Shown: in pieces, positions 26,850-35,677 of the stretch | How the letters are laid out: each line of letters starts with the position of its first letter | How positions within the stretch are numbered: position 1 is the stretch's first letter | Source of the DNA: Luteococcus sp038433155 | GTDB lineage: Bacteria > Actinomycetota > Actinomycetes > Propionibacteriales > Propionibacteriaceae | Length of the DNA stretch: 64,000 bases | NCBI RefSeq assembly: GCF_038433155.1 | Contig: NZ_JBCDMW010000036.1 | Location: 1 to 64,000 of the forward strand | Direction: 5' to 3' | Position numbers and translations under genes: made by a program | The notes under the pieces: generated by a model | What the model was told of the DNA's origin: nothing | The model's input: only the letters and a program-made list of their open reading frames with translations | Databases searched by the model: none

Positions 26850-27569
26850 ATGACCGTAAAGAGAGCCGCCACCGGCAATGCCCTGGGCAGCGACATCGTC
26901 CAGAACCTGCCCGACGGACCGGAACTGACGCCGATCGAACTGACCGAGCCGCACGCCCGGATCTGGGCACTGGCCAAGGGTTACCTCACGGTGCGGAACA
27001 ACGACAGCCACACCCTGTACGCCTACGGCCTGGCGCGGGCGCTGGTCGCGTGTCATCCCGACGCGGATCCGGAGGTGGTGCTGCCCGCGATCCTTTTGCA
27101 CGACGTCGGCTGGTCCCAAGTCCCGCGCGATGAGATCCTGCTGGGCATCGCCCCGGGGAGTAATCGACCGGATCTGGTGTTGCTGCACGAGCGAGAAGGC
27201 GCCCGGCTGGCGCGGGAGATCCTGCACCAGGTGGAGCACGACCCCAGCGTCATCGAAGAGATCGCGGAGATCATCGACGGACACGACACTCGCAAGGAAG
27301 CGCTCTCCCTGAACGACTCGCTGGTGAAGGATGCGGACAAGCTGTGGCGGATCACCCCGCACGGTGTCGACACGGTGATGGACTGGTTCGGACTGGACCG
27401 CCGCCAGGCCACCCAGCTGATCCGCAGCCGCGTGCACGACCACCTGTTTGCCGACACCGCCCGCACCATGGCGCAGGCCTTCGCCGCCATCGCGGGGATC
27501 GACGCGAGCCCACAGCTCGTCGAGCTGGAGGCCGAGCAGGAGCTCCGACGGGACCCCGGTGAGCGCTGA
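26850..27569 (+). CDS. HD-domain phosphohydrolase, CreD-like paralogue 1
   Basis: A 239-residue protein with an HD metal-phosphohydrolase domain. Candidate ligands are His54, the His84-Asp85 pair in ILLHDVGW, His113, His145-Asp146 in IIDGHDTRKEAL, and Asp161 in KDADKLWR. It shares the layout and the blocks GHDTR, ALSL and DAD-LWR with the second HD protein at 35006. In the cre pathway the phosphohydrolase CreD removes the phosphate from 4-carboxyphenyl phosphate to give 4-hydroxybenzoate; this copy may do that or act on another aryl phosphate. It leads a two-gene unit with the IclR gene, overlapping it by 11 bases. Confidence 0.75.
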   Translation: MTVKRAATGNALGSDIVQNLPDGPELTPIELTEPHARIWALAKGYLTVRNNDSHTLYAYGLARALVACHPDADPEVVLPAILLHDVGWSQVPRDEILLGIAPGSNRPDLVLLHEREGARLAREILHQVEHDPSVIEEIAEIIDGHDTRKEALSLNDSLVKDADKLWRITPHGVDTVMDWFGLDRRQATQLIRSRVHDHLFADTARTMAQAFAAIAGIDASPQLVELEAEQELRRDPGER

Positions 27570-28323
27570 CACCCCGGCCCCCGAGGCTCATCCACCGCGA
27601 TCGGTGGCCAGCAAGGTGCTGGACATTCTGGGTGCCTTCGAGACAGCTCGCCCCAGCCTGTCCCTGACGGAGATCGCCCAAGCCTGCGACCTGCCGTTGC
27701 CGACGGCACACCGATTGGTGGGCGAGCTGGTCACTGGCGGCGCGCTGCTGCGCCTGCCAAACGGCAACTACTCCGTCAGCCTGCGGCTGTGGACCATCGG
27801 CGAGAACAGCCTGCGTCGGGCCCGGGGCGCCGCGCGACTGCATTTGCAGGATCTCTTCGCTCTCACTCAGGAGACCTCCCAGATGGCGATCCGGGCAGGC
27901 GACGATGCGTTGTATCTGGAGCGCGTGTACAGCTCCAAGCGGGTGCCACGCGCCTCCCGCGTCGGCGGACGGCTGCCGCTGCACCTGACCGCCGTCGGGA
28001 AGGTCTTGCTGGCTTACGAGAGCCCAGCATTCATCGAGCACTACCTGGGTCTGGAGCTGGAGGGCCGAACCAGGCACTCCCGCACCGATCCGGAGCAACT
28101 GCGAATGGAACTGGCGAAGGCCAAGGAGCGCGGCTTCGCCACGACGCAGGAGGAGGTGCGGCTGGGCTCCTGCTCGATCGCCGTGGCTGTCACTCCGCGC
28201 CACGGGCTGATGCCGGCGGCCGTCGGGCTGGTGATGAACGTCACCCAGGCGAGCTCCATGCGGACGCATCTTCCTGCCCTGCGCGGGGTGGCCGAGCAAC
28301 TCGGGAATCTCACCGAACTCTGA
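27559..28323 (+). CDS. IclR-family regulator of the cre-type cluster
   Basis: A 254-residue regulator from GTG 27559. The winged helix is at about residues 14-75 (SVASKVLDILGAFETARPSL, LPLPTAHRLVGELVTGGALL), followed by the IclR effector-binding domain (GGRLPLHLTAVGKVLLAY). IclR proteins commonly bind aromatic acids. It overlaps the HD gene upstream and lies 109 bases before the P450 gene, whose promoter carries the dyad at 28351. It is the natural candidate to control the cre-type operon, perhaps in answer to cresol or 4-hydroxybenzoate; the effector is inferred. Confidence 0.85.
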   Translation: MSADTPAPEAHPPRSVASKVLDILGAFETARPSLSLTEIAQACDLPLPTAHRLVGELVTGGALLRLPNGNYSVSLRLWTIGENSLRRARGAARLHLQDLFALTQETSQMAIRAGDDALYLERVYSSKRVPRASRVGGRLPLHLTAVGKVLLAYESPAFIEHYLGLELEGRTRHSRTDPEQLRMELAKAKERGFATTQEEVRLGSCSIAVAVTPRHGLMPAAVGLVMNVTQASSMRTHLPALRGVAEQLGNLTEL

Positions 28324-28350
28324 CGGCGCACGTCTAGGGTAACCACCAAG

Positions 28351-28369
28351 ACTTCCGCTGAACGGAAGT
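28351..28369. promoter_or_regulatory. IclR-type operator upstream of the P450 operon
   Basis: ACTTCCGCTGAACGGAAGT, arms of 7 bp with a five-base centre. Its core, CCGCTGAACGG at 28355-28365, matches the sites at 40945 and 52902 (CCGATGATCGG and CCGATGAACGG). The dyad is centred about 73 bases upstream of the P450 start, similar to the 80-82 bases at the other two. Confidence 0.62.
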
Positions 28370-28432
28370 TCGGCATTGTCGCGTCCGCCCTCCACCGGTG
28401 ACTCTTGACACACCTCACGCAAAGGAGCGTTC

Positions 28433-29692
28433 ATGAGCAACTCGACGGATTCCACGCCTACCGTCTCCGGCTGCCCGATGCACCACGGTTTCAAGCCTTT
28501 CGACCAGAAGGATCCCTTTCCCTCGTACGCCGAACTCCGCAGGGAAGAACCTGTCATGTTCGACGAGCGGGTCGGCTATTGGGTCGTGACCCGCTACGAC
28601 GACATCAAGGCGGTCTTCGACGACTGGGACAGCTTCAGCAGCGAGAATGCGCAGGCGCCGGTGCGCCAGCGTGGCCCGCAGGCCAAGCAGATCATGGCCG
28701 ACGGCGGCTTCACCGCCTACTCCGGTCTGTCGGCGCGCGTACCACCGGAGCACACCAGGATCCGCAAGATTGCGCAGAAGGCCTTCACCCCGCGCCGCTA
28801 CAAGGTTCTGGAGCCAGCCATCCGCCAGAATGTCGACGACCAGCTGTCCAAGATGCTCGCCAAGCCGGAGCGGGCCGGCGACATCTTCCAGGATCTGGCC
28901 TACGACGTGCCGACCATCACCATCCTTACCCTGCTGGGCGCCGACACCAATGAGGTGGACCAGTACAAGCGCTGGTCGGATGCACGCGCCGCGATGACAT
29001 GGGGGGACCTGTCCGACGAGGAGCAGATCCCCTACGCCCACGAGCTGGTGGACTACTGGCAGGACTGTCTGCGGCTGGTGCGCGAGGCGCATGAGAACCA
29101 TCCGGACTCGCTGGTGGGTGACCTGGTCAAGGCGCAGGAGAGCGGCGAGGAGATCACCGACCACGAGATCGCGTCGCTGTGCTACAGCCTGCTCTTCGCC
29201 GGCCACGAGACCACCACGACGCTGATCTCCAACGCCTTCCGGGTGCTGCTGGCCCACCCCGAGCAGTGGCAGGCGCTGGTCGACGATCCCAAGAAGATCC
29301 CCGCCGCCATCGACGAGGTTTTGCGCTTCAGCCCCTCGATCACCGCTTGGCGGCGCAAGGCCCTGAAGGACACCACCGTCGGCGGCGTGGAGATCCCCAA
29401 GGGTGCCGAGCTGCTGCTGGTGATGGGCTCCGCGAATCGCGACGAGGATCGCTTCCAGGACGCGGAGAGCTTCGACATCGCCCGACCCAATGCCCGCGAG
29501 CACCTCGCCTTCGGCTTCGGTATCCATTTCTGTCTGGGAAACATGCTCGCCAAGTTGCAGGCCAAGATCGCCCTCGAGGAGGCGGTGCGTCTGGTGCCGT
29601 CGCTGCGCATCGTCGCGCCTGAGCAGATCAACTTCCGCGAGAACATCTCGTTCCGCGTCCCCACTTCCGTCCCCGTCACTTGGGAGGCCTGA
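28433..29692 (+). CDS. Cytochrome P450, CreJ-like (aryl-phosphate methyl oxidation)
   Basis: A 419-residue soluble bacterial P450. The heme ligand is Cys367 in FGFGIHFCLG, the I-helix oxygen-binding motif is AGHETTTT near 256, and ExxR is in DEVLRF. AAAGGAGCG precedes ATG 28433. Its operon supplies a ferredoxin, a ferredoxin reductase, a PEP-synthase-like phosphotransferase and alcohol and aldehyde dehydrogenases. This is the gene set of the CreJEF system, in which the P450 oxidises the methyl group of 4-methylphenyl phosphate. A role in cyclohexanecarboxylate hydroxylation is a less likely alternative, because that route would not need the phosphotransferase. Confidence 0.83.
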   Translation: MSNSTDSTPTVSGCPMHHGFKPFDQKDPFPSYAELRREEPVMFDERVGYWVVTRYDDIKAVFDDWDSFSSENAQAPVRQRGPQAKQIMADGGFTAYSGLSARVPPEHTRIRKIAQKAFTPRRYKVLEPAIRQNVDDQLSKMLAKPERAGDIFQDLAYDVPTITILTLLGADTNEVDQYKRWSDARAAMTWGDLSDEEQIPYAHELVDYWQDCLRLVREAHENHPDSLVGDLVKAQESGEEITDHEIASLCYSLLFAGHETTTTLISNAFRVLLAHPEQWQALVDDPKKIPAAIDEVLRFSPSITAWRRKALKDTTVGGVEIPKGAELLLVMGSANRDEDRFQDAESFDIARPNAREHLAFGFGIHFCLGNMLAKLQAKIALEEAVRLVPSLRIVAPEQINFRENISFRVPTSVPVTWEA

Positions 29693-29695
29693 TTC

Positions 29696-32578
29696 ATGTC
29701 CCAACACCGCTTCTACCAGTTCTTCGACGAGGGCGCCCCGGCCACCATCGAACGTCTCGGCGGCAAGTGCGCCTCCCTGGTATCGATGACCGAGGCCGGC
29801 ATGCCCGTCCCGCCCGGCTTCGCCGTCACCACCGATGCCTTCGACGAGTTCCTGCGCCAGTCGGGGATCGAGGACGAGATCCTCGCCCGCCTCGAGCGGC
29901 TGAACATCGAGAACCTCGGCCAGGTGGACGTCGTCTCAGCTGCCATTCGTGACCGGATCATGTACCTGCCGGTGCCCGAGGAGATCCGTCAGGAACATGT
30001 CCAGGCCTACCGCGAGCTGCAGTCCCGCTTCGACGCCCCGGTCCCTGTGGCCGTGCGCTCCTCGGCCACCGCGGAGGACCTGCCGGGCGCGAGCTTCGCC
30101 GGCCAGCAGGACACCTACCTGTGGGTCAACGGTGAAGCGAGCACCCTCAGCCACATCCGTCGCTGCTGGGCCTCGCTCTACACCGCCCGCTCGCTGATCT
30201 ACCGCGAGAAGAACAACATCCCGCATGAGGGCCTGAGCATGGCCGTAGCCGTGATGAAGATGGTCAACTCCAAGGTCTCCGGCGTCGCCATGACCCTGAA
30301 TCCGACCAATGGCGACCGTTCCAAGGTGGCCATCGACTCCTCCTACGGCGTCGGTGAGATGGTGGTCTCGGGCGAGGTCACGCCGGACAACATCTTGGTG
30401 GACAAGGTGATGCGCACCATCGTCTCCACCCACATCGGGGACAAGCACGCCGAGCTGGTCAGCGATCCCACGCTGGGCCGGCTGGTGCACCTGGACGTCT
30501 CTCCCGAGCGGCGCGAGGTATGCAGCCTGACGCCCGAGCAGATCCTGGCGATCACCGAAATGGCGATTGCCGCGGAGAAGCACTACGAGTGCCCGCAGGA
30601 CATCGAGTGGGCGCTGGACGCGGACCTGCCCGACGGCGAGAACCTGCTGCTGCTGCAGGCCCGCCCGGAAACCGTCCACGCCAATGTGGAGGATGAGCAG
30701 GATGTGGACGGAGCGGCGCGCACCGGCTCGTCGGTCCGCTCGCTGAAGGGTCACGACGGCAGGCTGAAGAGCTTCCCGAAGCCCTCCGAGATCCCCGTCC
30801 CGGCCGGGGCCGAGGGCTGGGAGGAGCTGTATCCCTACCACCTGCGCTTCTCCAACCTGAGCGGTGCCGACGACGACAAGTTCTGGTTCTGCGACAGCTC
30901 GCACTGGCCTACGGTCTTCAAGCCCTTCGAAACCATCGGTGGCGAATTCGCAGTGAAGTGCCTGGGCCAGTACAACGCCCGGCACCTGCTGATCCCCAAT
31001 GCCAATGGCATCGAGTTCAAGATGCACCTGGGCTACCTCTACATGTCACCGATCGGCGTCCCCGAAGACCAGATCGCCAGCCGCCTACCGGAATTCGAGC
31101 GTCGTGCCGGCCACTACTTCCAGAACTGGAATGAGCTGCTGGGGAAGTGGCACGTCAAGGTGAAGGGCACCATCCAGGAGATGGAGTCACTGACCTTCGA
31201 GAACCTGCCCGACGCGGTCAGCTGGGAGGACCACATCGCCGGCCGCGCCACCGACGGCACCGAGGTGCTGCTGGACAACTTCGACCGACTGATCCAGCTC
31301 TGCTATCAGAACTGGCAGTACCACTTCGAGTTCCTGAACCTGGGCTACATCGCCTACCTGGACTTCTTCGGCTTCTGCAAGGAGACCTTCCCCGGCATCC
31401 CGGACCAAGCCATCGCCAAGATGGTCCAGGGCGTGGACATGGAGCTGTTCAAGCCCGACGACGAGTTGAAGGAACTGGCTGGTCTGGCTGTCGAGAAGAA
31501 CCTGGATGCTGCCTTTGCGGACACCCGCTTCCCGGAGAAGGTGCTGGCTGCCATCGCCGCGGCCGACGGTGGTCAGGGCTGGCTGGACCGGTGGGAGCAG
31601 GCCAAGGAACCCTGGTTCAACTTCACCGTTGGCAATGGCTTCTACGGCCACGACAAGTACTGGCTGGAGCACCAGGAGATCCCGCTGGGCTACATTGCCG
31701 ACTACATCCGGCGGCTGCGCGACGGGCAGGACATTGCCCGCCCGATGGAGCACCTGCTGGCCGAACGCGACCAGGTGGTGGACGGCTACCGGTCCACGCT
31801 CAACGGCGACACCCTGGCCACCTTCGACCAGAAGCGTGGTCTGGCGGCCACCGCCTACCCCTACGTCGAGAACCACAACTTCTACATTGAGCACTGGACG
31901 ATGGGCGTCTTCTGGCGCAAGGTGCGCGAGCTGTCGCGGGTCTTCGTCCGGGCCGAGTTCTGGTCAGATCCGGCCGACATCCTGTACCTCAACCGCAATG
32001 AGGTGCGCGACGCGCTCTATGACCTGACCACCGCCTGGGGCGTGGGTGCCGTCGCCACCGGCCCGCACTACTGGCCGGCCGAGATCGAGCGTCGCCGCAA
32101 GATCATTGACGCGCTCAAGACCGCTCGTCCGCAACCGGCGCTGAACACGCCGCCGGCCGAGATCACCGAGCCGTTCACCATGATGCTCTACGGCATCACC
32201 ACCGAGCAGGTGGAGCAGTGGCTGGGCAATGACGACGAGAACCACGAGGAGGGTGTGGTCACCGGCATGGCCGCCTCCCCCGGCTGTGTCGAGGGCATCG
32301 CCCGCGTGGTGCACGACTCGGATGATCTTGACCAGGTGCAGCCCGGTGACATCCTGATTGCCACCATCACGGCACCGTCCTGGGGCCCGATCTTCGGCAA
32401 GATCCGCGCCACCGTCACCGACATCGGCGGCATGATGAGCCACGCCGCCATCGTCTGCCGGGAGTACGGCCTGCCGGCCGTCACCGGCACCGGCACCGGC
32501 ACCGGCACCACCGTGATCAAGACCGGCGACAAGGTGCGGGTTGACGGCAACACCGGCCGGGTGGAGGTGCTCTCATGA
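29696..32578 (+). CDS. Fused PEP-synthase-like aryl phosphotransferase (CreHI-like)
   Basis: A 960-residue protein. Residues about 1-330 form a PPDK_N ATP-grasp domain (GGKCASLVSMTEAGMPVPPG, VRSSATAEDLPGASFAGQQD, DIEWALD, LLLQARPETV). A long middle region (330-860) of unassigned fold should bind the phenol. The C-terminal mobile phosphohistidine domain has GGMMSHAAIVCREYGLPAV with catalytic His916. In C. glutamicum, CreH and CreI together phosphorylate p-cresol with ATP; phenylphosphate synthase of Thauera is also split. Here both halves are in one chain. It lacks the PEP-binding TIM barrel of true PEP synthase, arguing against gluconeogenesis. A (Thr-Gly)n run follows the His domain. Confidence 0.8.
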   Translation: MSQHRFYQFFDEGAPATIERLGGKCASLVSMTEAGMPVPPGFAVTTDAFDEFLRQSGIEDEILARLERLNIENLGQVDVVSAAIRDRIMYLPVPEEIRQEHVQAYRELQSRFDAPVPVAVRSSATAEDLPGASFAGQQDTYLWVNGEASTLSHIRRCWASLYTARSLIYREKNNIPHEGLSMAVAVMKMVNSKVSGVAMTLNPTNGDRSKVAIDSSYGVGEMVVSGEVTPDNILVDKVMRTIVSTHIGDKHAELVSDPTLGRLVHLDVSPERREVCSLTPEQILAITEMAIAAEKHYECPQDIEWALDADLPDGENLLLLQARPETVHANVEDEQDVDGAARTGSSVRSLKGHDGRLKSFPKPSEIPVPAGAEGWEELYPYHLRFSNLSGADDDKFWFCDSSHWPTVFKPFETIGGEFAVKCLGQYNARHLLIPNANGIEFKMHLGYLYMSPIGVPEDQIASRLPEFERRAGHYFQNWNELLGKWHVKVKGTIQEMESLTFENLPDAVSWEDHIAGRATDGTEVLLDNFDRLIQLCYQNWQYHFEFLNLGYIAYLDFFGFCKETFPGIPDQAIAKMVQGVDMELFKPDDELKELAGLAVEKNLDAAFADTRFPEKVLAAIAAADGGQGWLDRWEQAKEPWFNFTVGNGFYGHDKYWLEHQEIPLGYIADYIRRLRDGQDIARPMEHLLAERDQVVDGYRSTLNGDTLATFDQKRGLAATAYPYVENHNFYIEHWTMGVFWRKVRELSRVFVRAEFWSDPADILYLNRNEVRDALYDLTTAWGVGAVATGPHYWPAEIERRRKIIDALKTARPQPALNTPPAEITEPFTMMLYGITTEQVEQWLGNDDENHEEGVVTGMAASPGCVEGIARVVHDSDDLDQVQPGDILIATITAPSWGPIFGKIRATVTDIGGMMSHAAIVCREYGLPAVTGTGTGTGTTVIKTGDKVRVDGNTGRVEVLS

Positions 32579-33339
32579 CCGGGGCAAACCAGCAGGAACT
32601 GCGCACCGTCGTCGTGACGGGCGCCGCGGGCGGGCTCGGGCGCGAATTCGCGCTCGGGTTCGCCCGGCGGGGCGGCCACCGGGTAGCCGTCGTGGACGTG
32701 GACGAGGCGGGCGTCGCCGAGACCGCCCGGCTGGTTGAGGCCGAAGGCGTCGAGGCGTGGCACGGCCGGATGGACGTCACCGACCCGGCCTCGATCGAGG
32801 CGACGATGACACAGATCGCCGCCTTCGGGCAGGGCCACATTGACGCGATCATCAACAATGCGGCGCTGTACGCGGGCATCACTCGCGCGCCACTGGAAGA
32901 CCTCGATCCCGCCGAGTGGGACCGGGTGATGGCGGTCAACCTGAAGGGCCCGTGGCTGGTGGTGCGGGGCGCCAGCCCCTACCTGCGCGAGGGTTCCCGG
33001 ATCGTGAACCTGGCCTCGGCCACCGTCTTCAGCGGCTCCGCCCAGTGGGCGCACTATGTGGCGTCCAAGGGTGGGGTGATTGCGCTCAGCCGGGTCATGG
33101 CCAAAGAACTGGGGGCGCGGGGCATCGGCGTGAACACCATCGCGCCGGGCTTCACCCTCACCGAGGCCAGCCTGGGGCTGATGGAGGATGCGGCCAGCTA
33201 TGGGGTTGACCGCGGCTCCCTGAAACGTCCCATCCAGCCCTCCGACATCGTCGGCGCCGCGCTCTTCCTCGCAGGTCCTGATTCGGACTTCGTCACGGGG
33301 CAGACTGTGATCGTCGACGGAGGTCGTCAGTTCCTCTGA
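32575..33339 (+). CDS. Short-chain dehydrogenase, CreG-like alcohol dehydrogenase
   Basis: A 254-residue SDR. The cofactor motif is TGAAGGLG near residue 15, NNAA is at the usual place, and the catalytic triad is Ser in NLASATVFSG with YVASK. The acidic VDVDEAG after strand 2 suggests NAD over NADP. The start overlaps the phosphotransferase stop as ATGA, so it is coupled. In the cre scheme CreG oxidises the benzylic alcohol phosphate to the aldehyde; this gene's position fits that. Confidence 0.83.
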   Translation: MTGANQQELRTVVVTGAAGGLGREFALGFARRGGHRVAVVDVDEAGVAETARLVEAEGVEAWHGRMDVTDPASIEATMTQIAAFGQGHIDAIINNAALYAGITRAPLEDLDPAEWDRVMAVNLKGPWLVVRGASPYLREGSRIVNLASATVFSGSAQWAHYVASKGGVIALSRVMAKELGARGIGVNTIAPGFTLTEASLGLMEDAASYGVDRGSLKRPIQPSDIVGAALFLAGPDSDFVTGQTVIVDGGRQFL

Positions 33340-33395
33340 TCCGCACCGGCCCGGCCAACAGCCGTCGCCAACGACCAGCAATGAAGGAGTACACC

Positions 33396-33716
33396 ATGCC
33401 CACCGTCAGCTACACCGACGCCGCCGGCGAGACCCGCACCATCGAGGCCAATGTTGGCGATTCCGTGATGGAGACCGCCGTCCGCAATGGCGTGCCCGGC
33501 ATCGTCGCCGAATGCGGCGGCTCGCTCTCCTGCGCCACCTGCCATGTCTATGTCGACGAGGCAGACCTGTCCAGCCTGCCCGAGATGGAGGAGATGGAGG
33601 ACGAGATGCTCTACGGCACCGCCGAGGACCGCGAGGACAACTCGCGGCTGTCCTGCCAGCTGAAGGTGTGCGAGGGCATGGACCTGCACGTCACCACCCC
33701 GGCTACGCAGGTGTGA
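33396..33716 (+). CDS. [2Fe-2S] ferredoxin, CreF-like
   Basis: A 106-residue adrenodoxin/putidaredoxin-type ferredoxin. The cluster ligands are Cys40, Cys46, Cys49 and Cys87 (AECGGSLSCATCHVY and RLSCQLKV), a CX5CX2CX37C pattern. The acidic stretch LPEMEEMEDEM at 61-71 is the usual docking face for reductase and P450. AAGGAG lies just upstream of ATG 33396. It sits one base before the reductase gene and is the obvious electron donor of the P450 at 28433. Confidence 0.92.
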   Translation: MPTVSYTDAAGETRTIEANVGDSVMETAVRNGVPGIVAECGGSLSCATCHVYVDEADLSSLPEMEEMEDEMLYGTAEDREDNSRLSCQLKVCEGMDLHVTTPATQV

Positions 33717-33717
33717 G

Positions 33718-34971
33718 ATGACCAACGACGGACTGCTGATCATCGGTTCCTCGCAGGCGGGCGTGCAGTTGGCCTGCTGCCTGCGGGCGCTCGGTTACGA
33801 GGAACCGATCACCATGCTGGGTGATGAGAACCATCGTCCCTACCAGCGCCCCGCCCTGTCCAAGGAGTACCTGCAGGGCAAGATCACCAAGGAATCCCTG
33901 ATCTACCGCGCCGAGAGCTACTGGGACGAGAACGAGATCACCGTGGTGAAGAACGAGCGCATCCTGCGGATCGAGAAGGCCGACGACGGTTCCGGCGTCG
34001 CCTACTCCATGTCTGGTGCCGAGTTCCCGTTCAGCCGTCTGGCGTTGGCCGTCGGTGCCCGGGCCCGCAAGCTGCTGCTGCCCGGCATTGATTTGCCGGG
34101 TGTGCTCTACCTGCGCAATGCGGACGATGCGCTGGAGTTGAAGGCCCGGGTGCCCAATGTGCAGGACGTGGTGGTGATCGGTGGCGGTTTCATCGGCATC
34201 GAGGCCGCCGCCAGCCTGCACTCGATGGGTCGCAAGGTGACCCTGCTGGAGGCCGGCCCGCGGCTGGTGGGCCGCGCGGTGGGCGAAGAGACATCGCAGT
34301 ACCTGCTGGAGCATCACCGCGACCAGGGCATCGACATCCGGCTGAATGCCCAGGTCAGCGAGCTGACCGCCCGCGGCGACCACGTCGGTGGCGTGAAGCT
34401 GGCCGACGGCAGCGTCATCCCGGCCGACCTGGTGCTGGTGGGCGTCGGCGTTCTGCCCAACACAGAACTGGCCGAGTCGATCGGTCTGGACTGTGACAAC
34501 GGCATTCGGGTGGACGCCTACTCGGTGGCCTCCGACGGCGTCACCGTCGCCGTCGGTGACGTGGCCAACCTTCCCAACCCGGTTCCCGGCGCGCCAGAGG
34601 GCGACCGGGTGCGCTTCGAGAGCGTCAACAATGCCGTCGAGCAGGCCAAGGTTGCCGCCTACTCGATCACCGGCCGCAGCGAGGAATACGTCAGCATCCC
34701 GTGGTTCTGGTCCAACCAGGGCGAGCTGAAACTGCAGATCGCCGGACTCTCCACCGGAGCCGAGCGCACCCTGGTGCGCCACGACGAGGCGAGGGGCCGG
34801 TTCACGGTGCTCTACTACCGCGGTGAGCAGCTGATCGCGGCCGACTGTGTGAACTCCCCCGTCGACTTCATGGCCGCCAAGAATGCCCTGCTCAAGCGGG
34901 GCAATGTGCCCTACGACCAGGCGGGCGACCCGTCCGTTCCGCTCAAGACCATCACCGTCCTTCCATCCTGA
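33718..34971 (+). CDS. NAD(P)H:ferredoxin reductase, CreE-like
   Basis: A 417-residue FAD enzyme of the putidaredoxin-reductase family. Landmarks: the FAD site IIGSSQAGVQLACCLRALG, PYQRPALSKEYLQGK, the NADH site VVIGGGFIGIEAAASLHSMG, the DVANLPNP motif and the C-terminal reductase domain. It moves electrons from NAD(P)H to the ferredoxin encoded one base upstream. Together with that ferredoxin and the P450 it makes a complete three-part monooxygenase. Confidence 0.92.
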   Translation: MTNDGLLIIGSSQAGVQLACCLRALGYEEPITMLGDENHRPYQRPALSKEYLQGKITKESLIYRAESYWDENEITVVKNERILRIEKADDGSGVAYSMSGAEFPFSRLALAVGARARKLLLPGIDLPGVLYLRNADDALELKARVPNVQDVVVIGGGFIGIEAAASLHSMGRKVTLLEAGPRLVGRAVGEETSQYLLEHHRDQGIDIRLNAQVSELTARGDHVGGVKLADGSVIPADLVLVGVGVLPNTELAESIGLDCDNGIRVDAYSVASDGVTVAVGDVANLPNPVPGAPEGDRVRFESVNNAVEQAKVAAYSITGRSEEYVSIPWFWSNQGELKLQIAGLSTGAERTLVRHDEARGRFTVLYYRGEQLIAADCVNSPVDFMAAKNALLKRGNVPYDQAGDPSVPLKTITVLPS

Positions 34972-35005
34972 CGTCGTTTCAGGCACGCCATCCCTAGGGA
35001 GAACC

Positions 35006-35677
35006 ATGCCCACCCAGCCCTTGCCCCCGCTGCCGGTCACCAGCCCGGTGGCCCCCGACACGTCGCCGATCATCACCACCCCGCCGCGCGGCACCGATCT
35101 AGATCCGATCTGGGAGCGAGTGGTGCCCGAGACCCGATCGCGGGCCAATGACATCCACCTGCCCATCTCGCTGGCCTACGCCGAGCGGCTGTGCGACTGC
35201 TTTCCCGAGGCCGACGCGCTGATGGTGCGGGTGGCTCTGCTGCTGCACGACACCGGTTGGGGTCGAGTGGACGAGACCCGGATCATCTCCGAGGGCTTCC
35301 GCGGCGACTGGCGCAAGGCCGACATCCGCTTCGAGCACGAGCGTCAGAGCTGCCTGATCGCCGAGGAGGTGCTGCCTGATCTGGGGTACTCGGCGGACTT
35401 CATCGCCGAAGTGAACAAGATCATCGACGGGCATGACACCCGGCCCGACGCCCTCAGTCTGGAGGATGCCCTGGTGCGTGATGCCGACCGCCTGTGGCGT
35501 TTCACCACGACGGGAATTGCCTTGGCCAGCGGCTGGTTCGACATGGCGCCCTCGCCGTACACCGACCGCCTGGTGCGCGAGATCATTCCGGAGCTGAAGA
35601 CCCAGCCCGCCATTGAAATGGCCACCGCCGAGCTGGAGCGCGCCACCGCCATGCTGAAGACGGCGGTGCTGCGATGA
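35006..35677 (+). CDS. HD-domain phosphohydrolase, CreD-like paralogue 2
   Basis: A 223-residue HD protein. Candidate metal ligands are His51, His81-Asp82 in LLLHDTGW, His111, His143-Asp144 in IIDGHDTRPDAL and Asp159/Asp161 in VRDADRLWR. It is embedded in the operon between the reductase and the aldehyde dehydrogenase (the latter overlaps its stop as ATGA), so it is the better candidate for the CreD step: removal of phosphate from the carboxylated aryl phosphate to give 4-hydroxybenzoate. The first 30 residues are Pro/Thr-rich and probably flexible. Confidence 0.8.
   Translation: MPTQPLPPLPVTSPVAPDTSPIITTPPRGTDLDPIWERVVPETRSRANDIHLPISLAYAERLCDCFPEADALMVRVALLLHDTGWGRVDETRIISEGFRGDWRKADIRFEHERQSCLIAEEVLPDLGYSADFIAEVNKIIDGHDTRPDALSLEDALVRDADRLWRFTTTGIALASGWFDMAPSPYTDRLVREIIPELKTQPAIEMATAELERATAMLKTAVLR

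Noticed and set aside
28433..29692. P450 for cyclohexanecarboxylate 4-hydroxylation
   Set aside because: Possible in principle, but the coupled phosphotransferase and HD phosphohydrolase fit the cre scheme better.
29696..32578. Ordinary PEP synthase for gluconeogenesis
   Set aside because: The chain lacks the C-terminal PEP/pyruvate-binding TIM barrel, and the operon context is aromatic oxidation.
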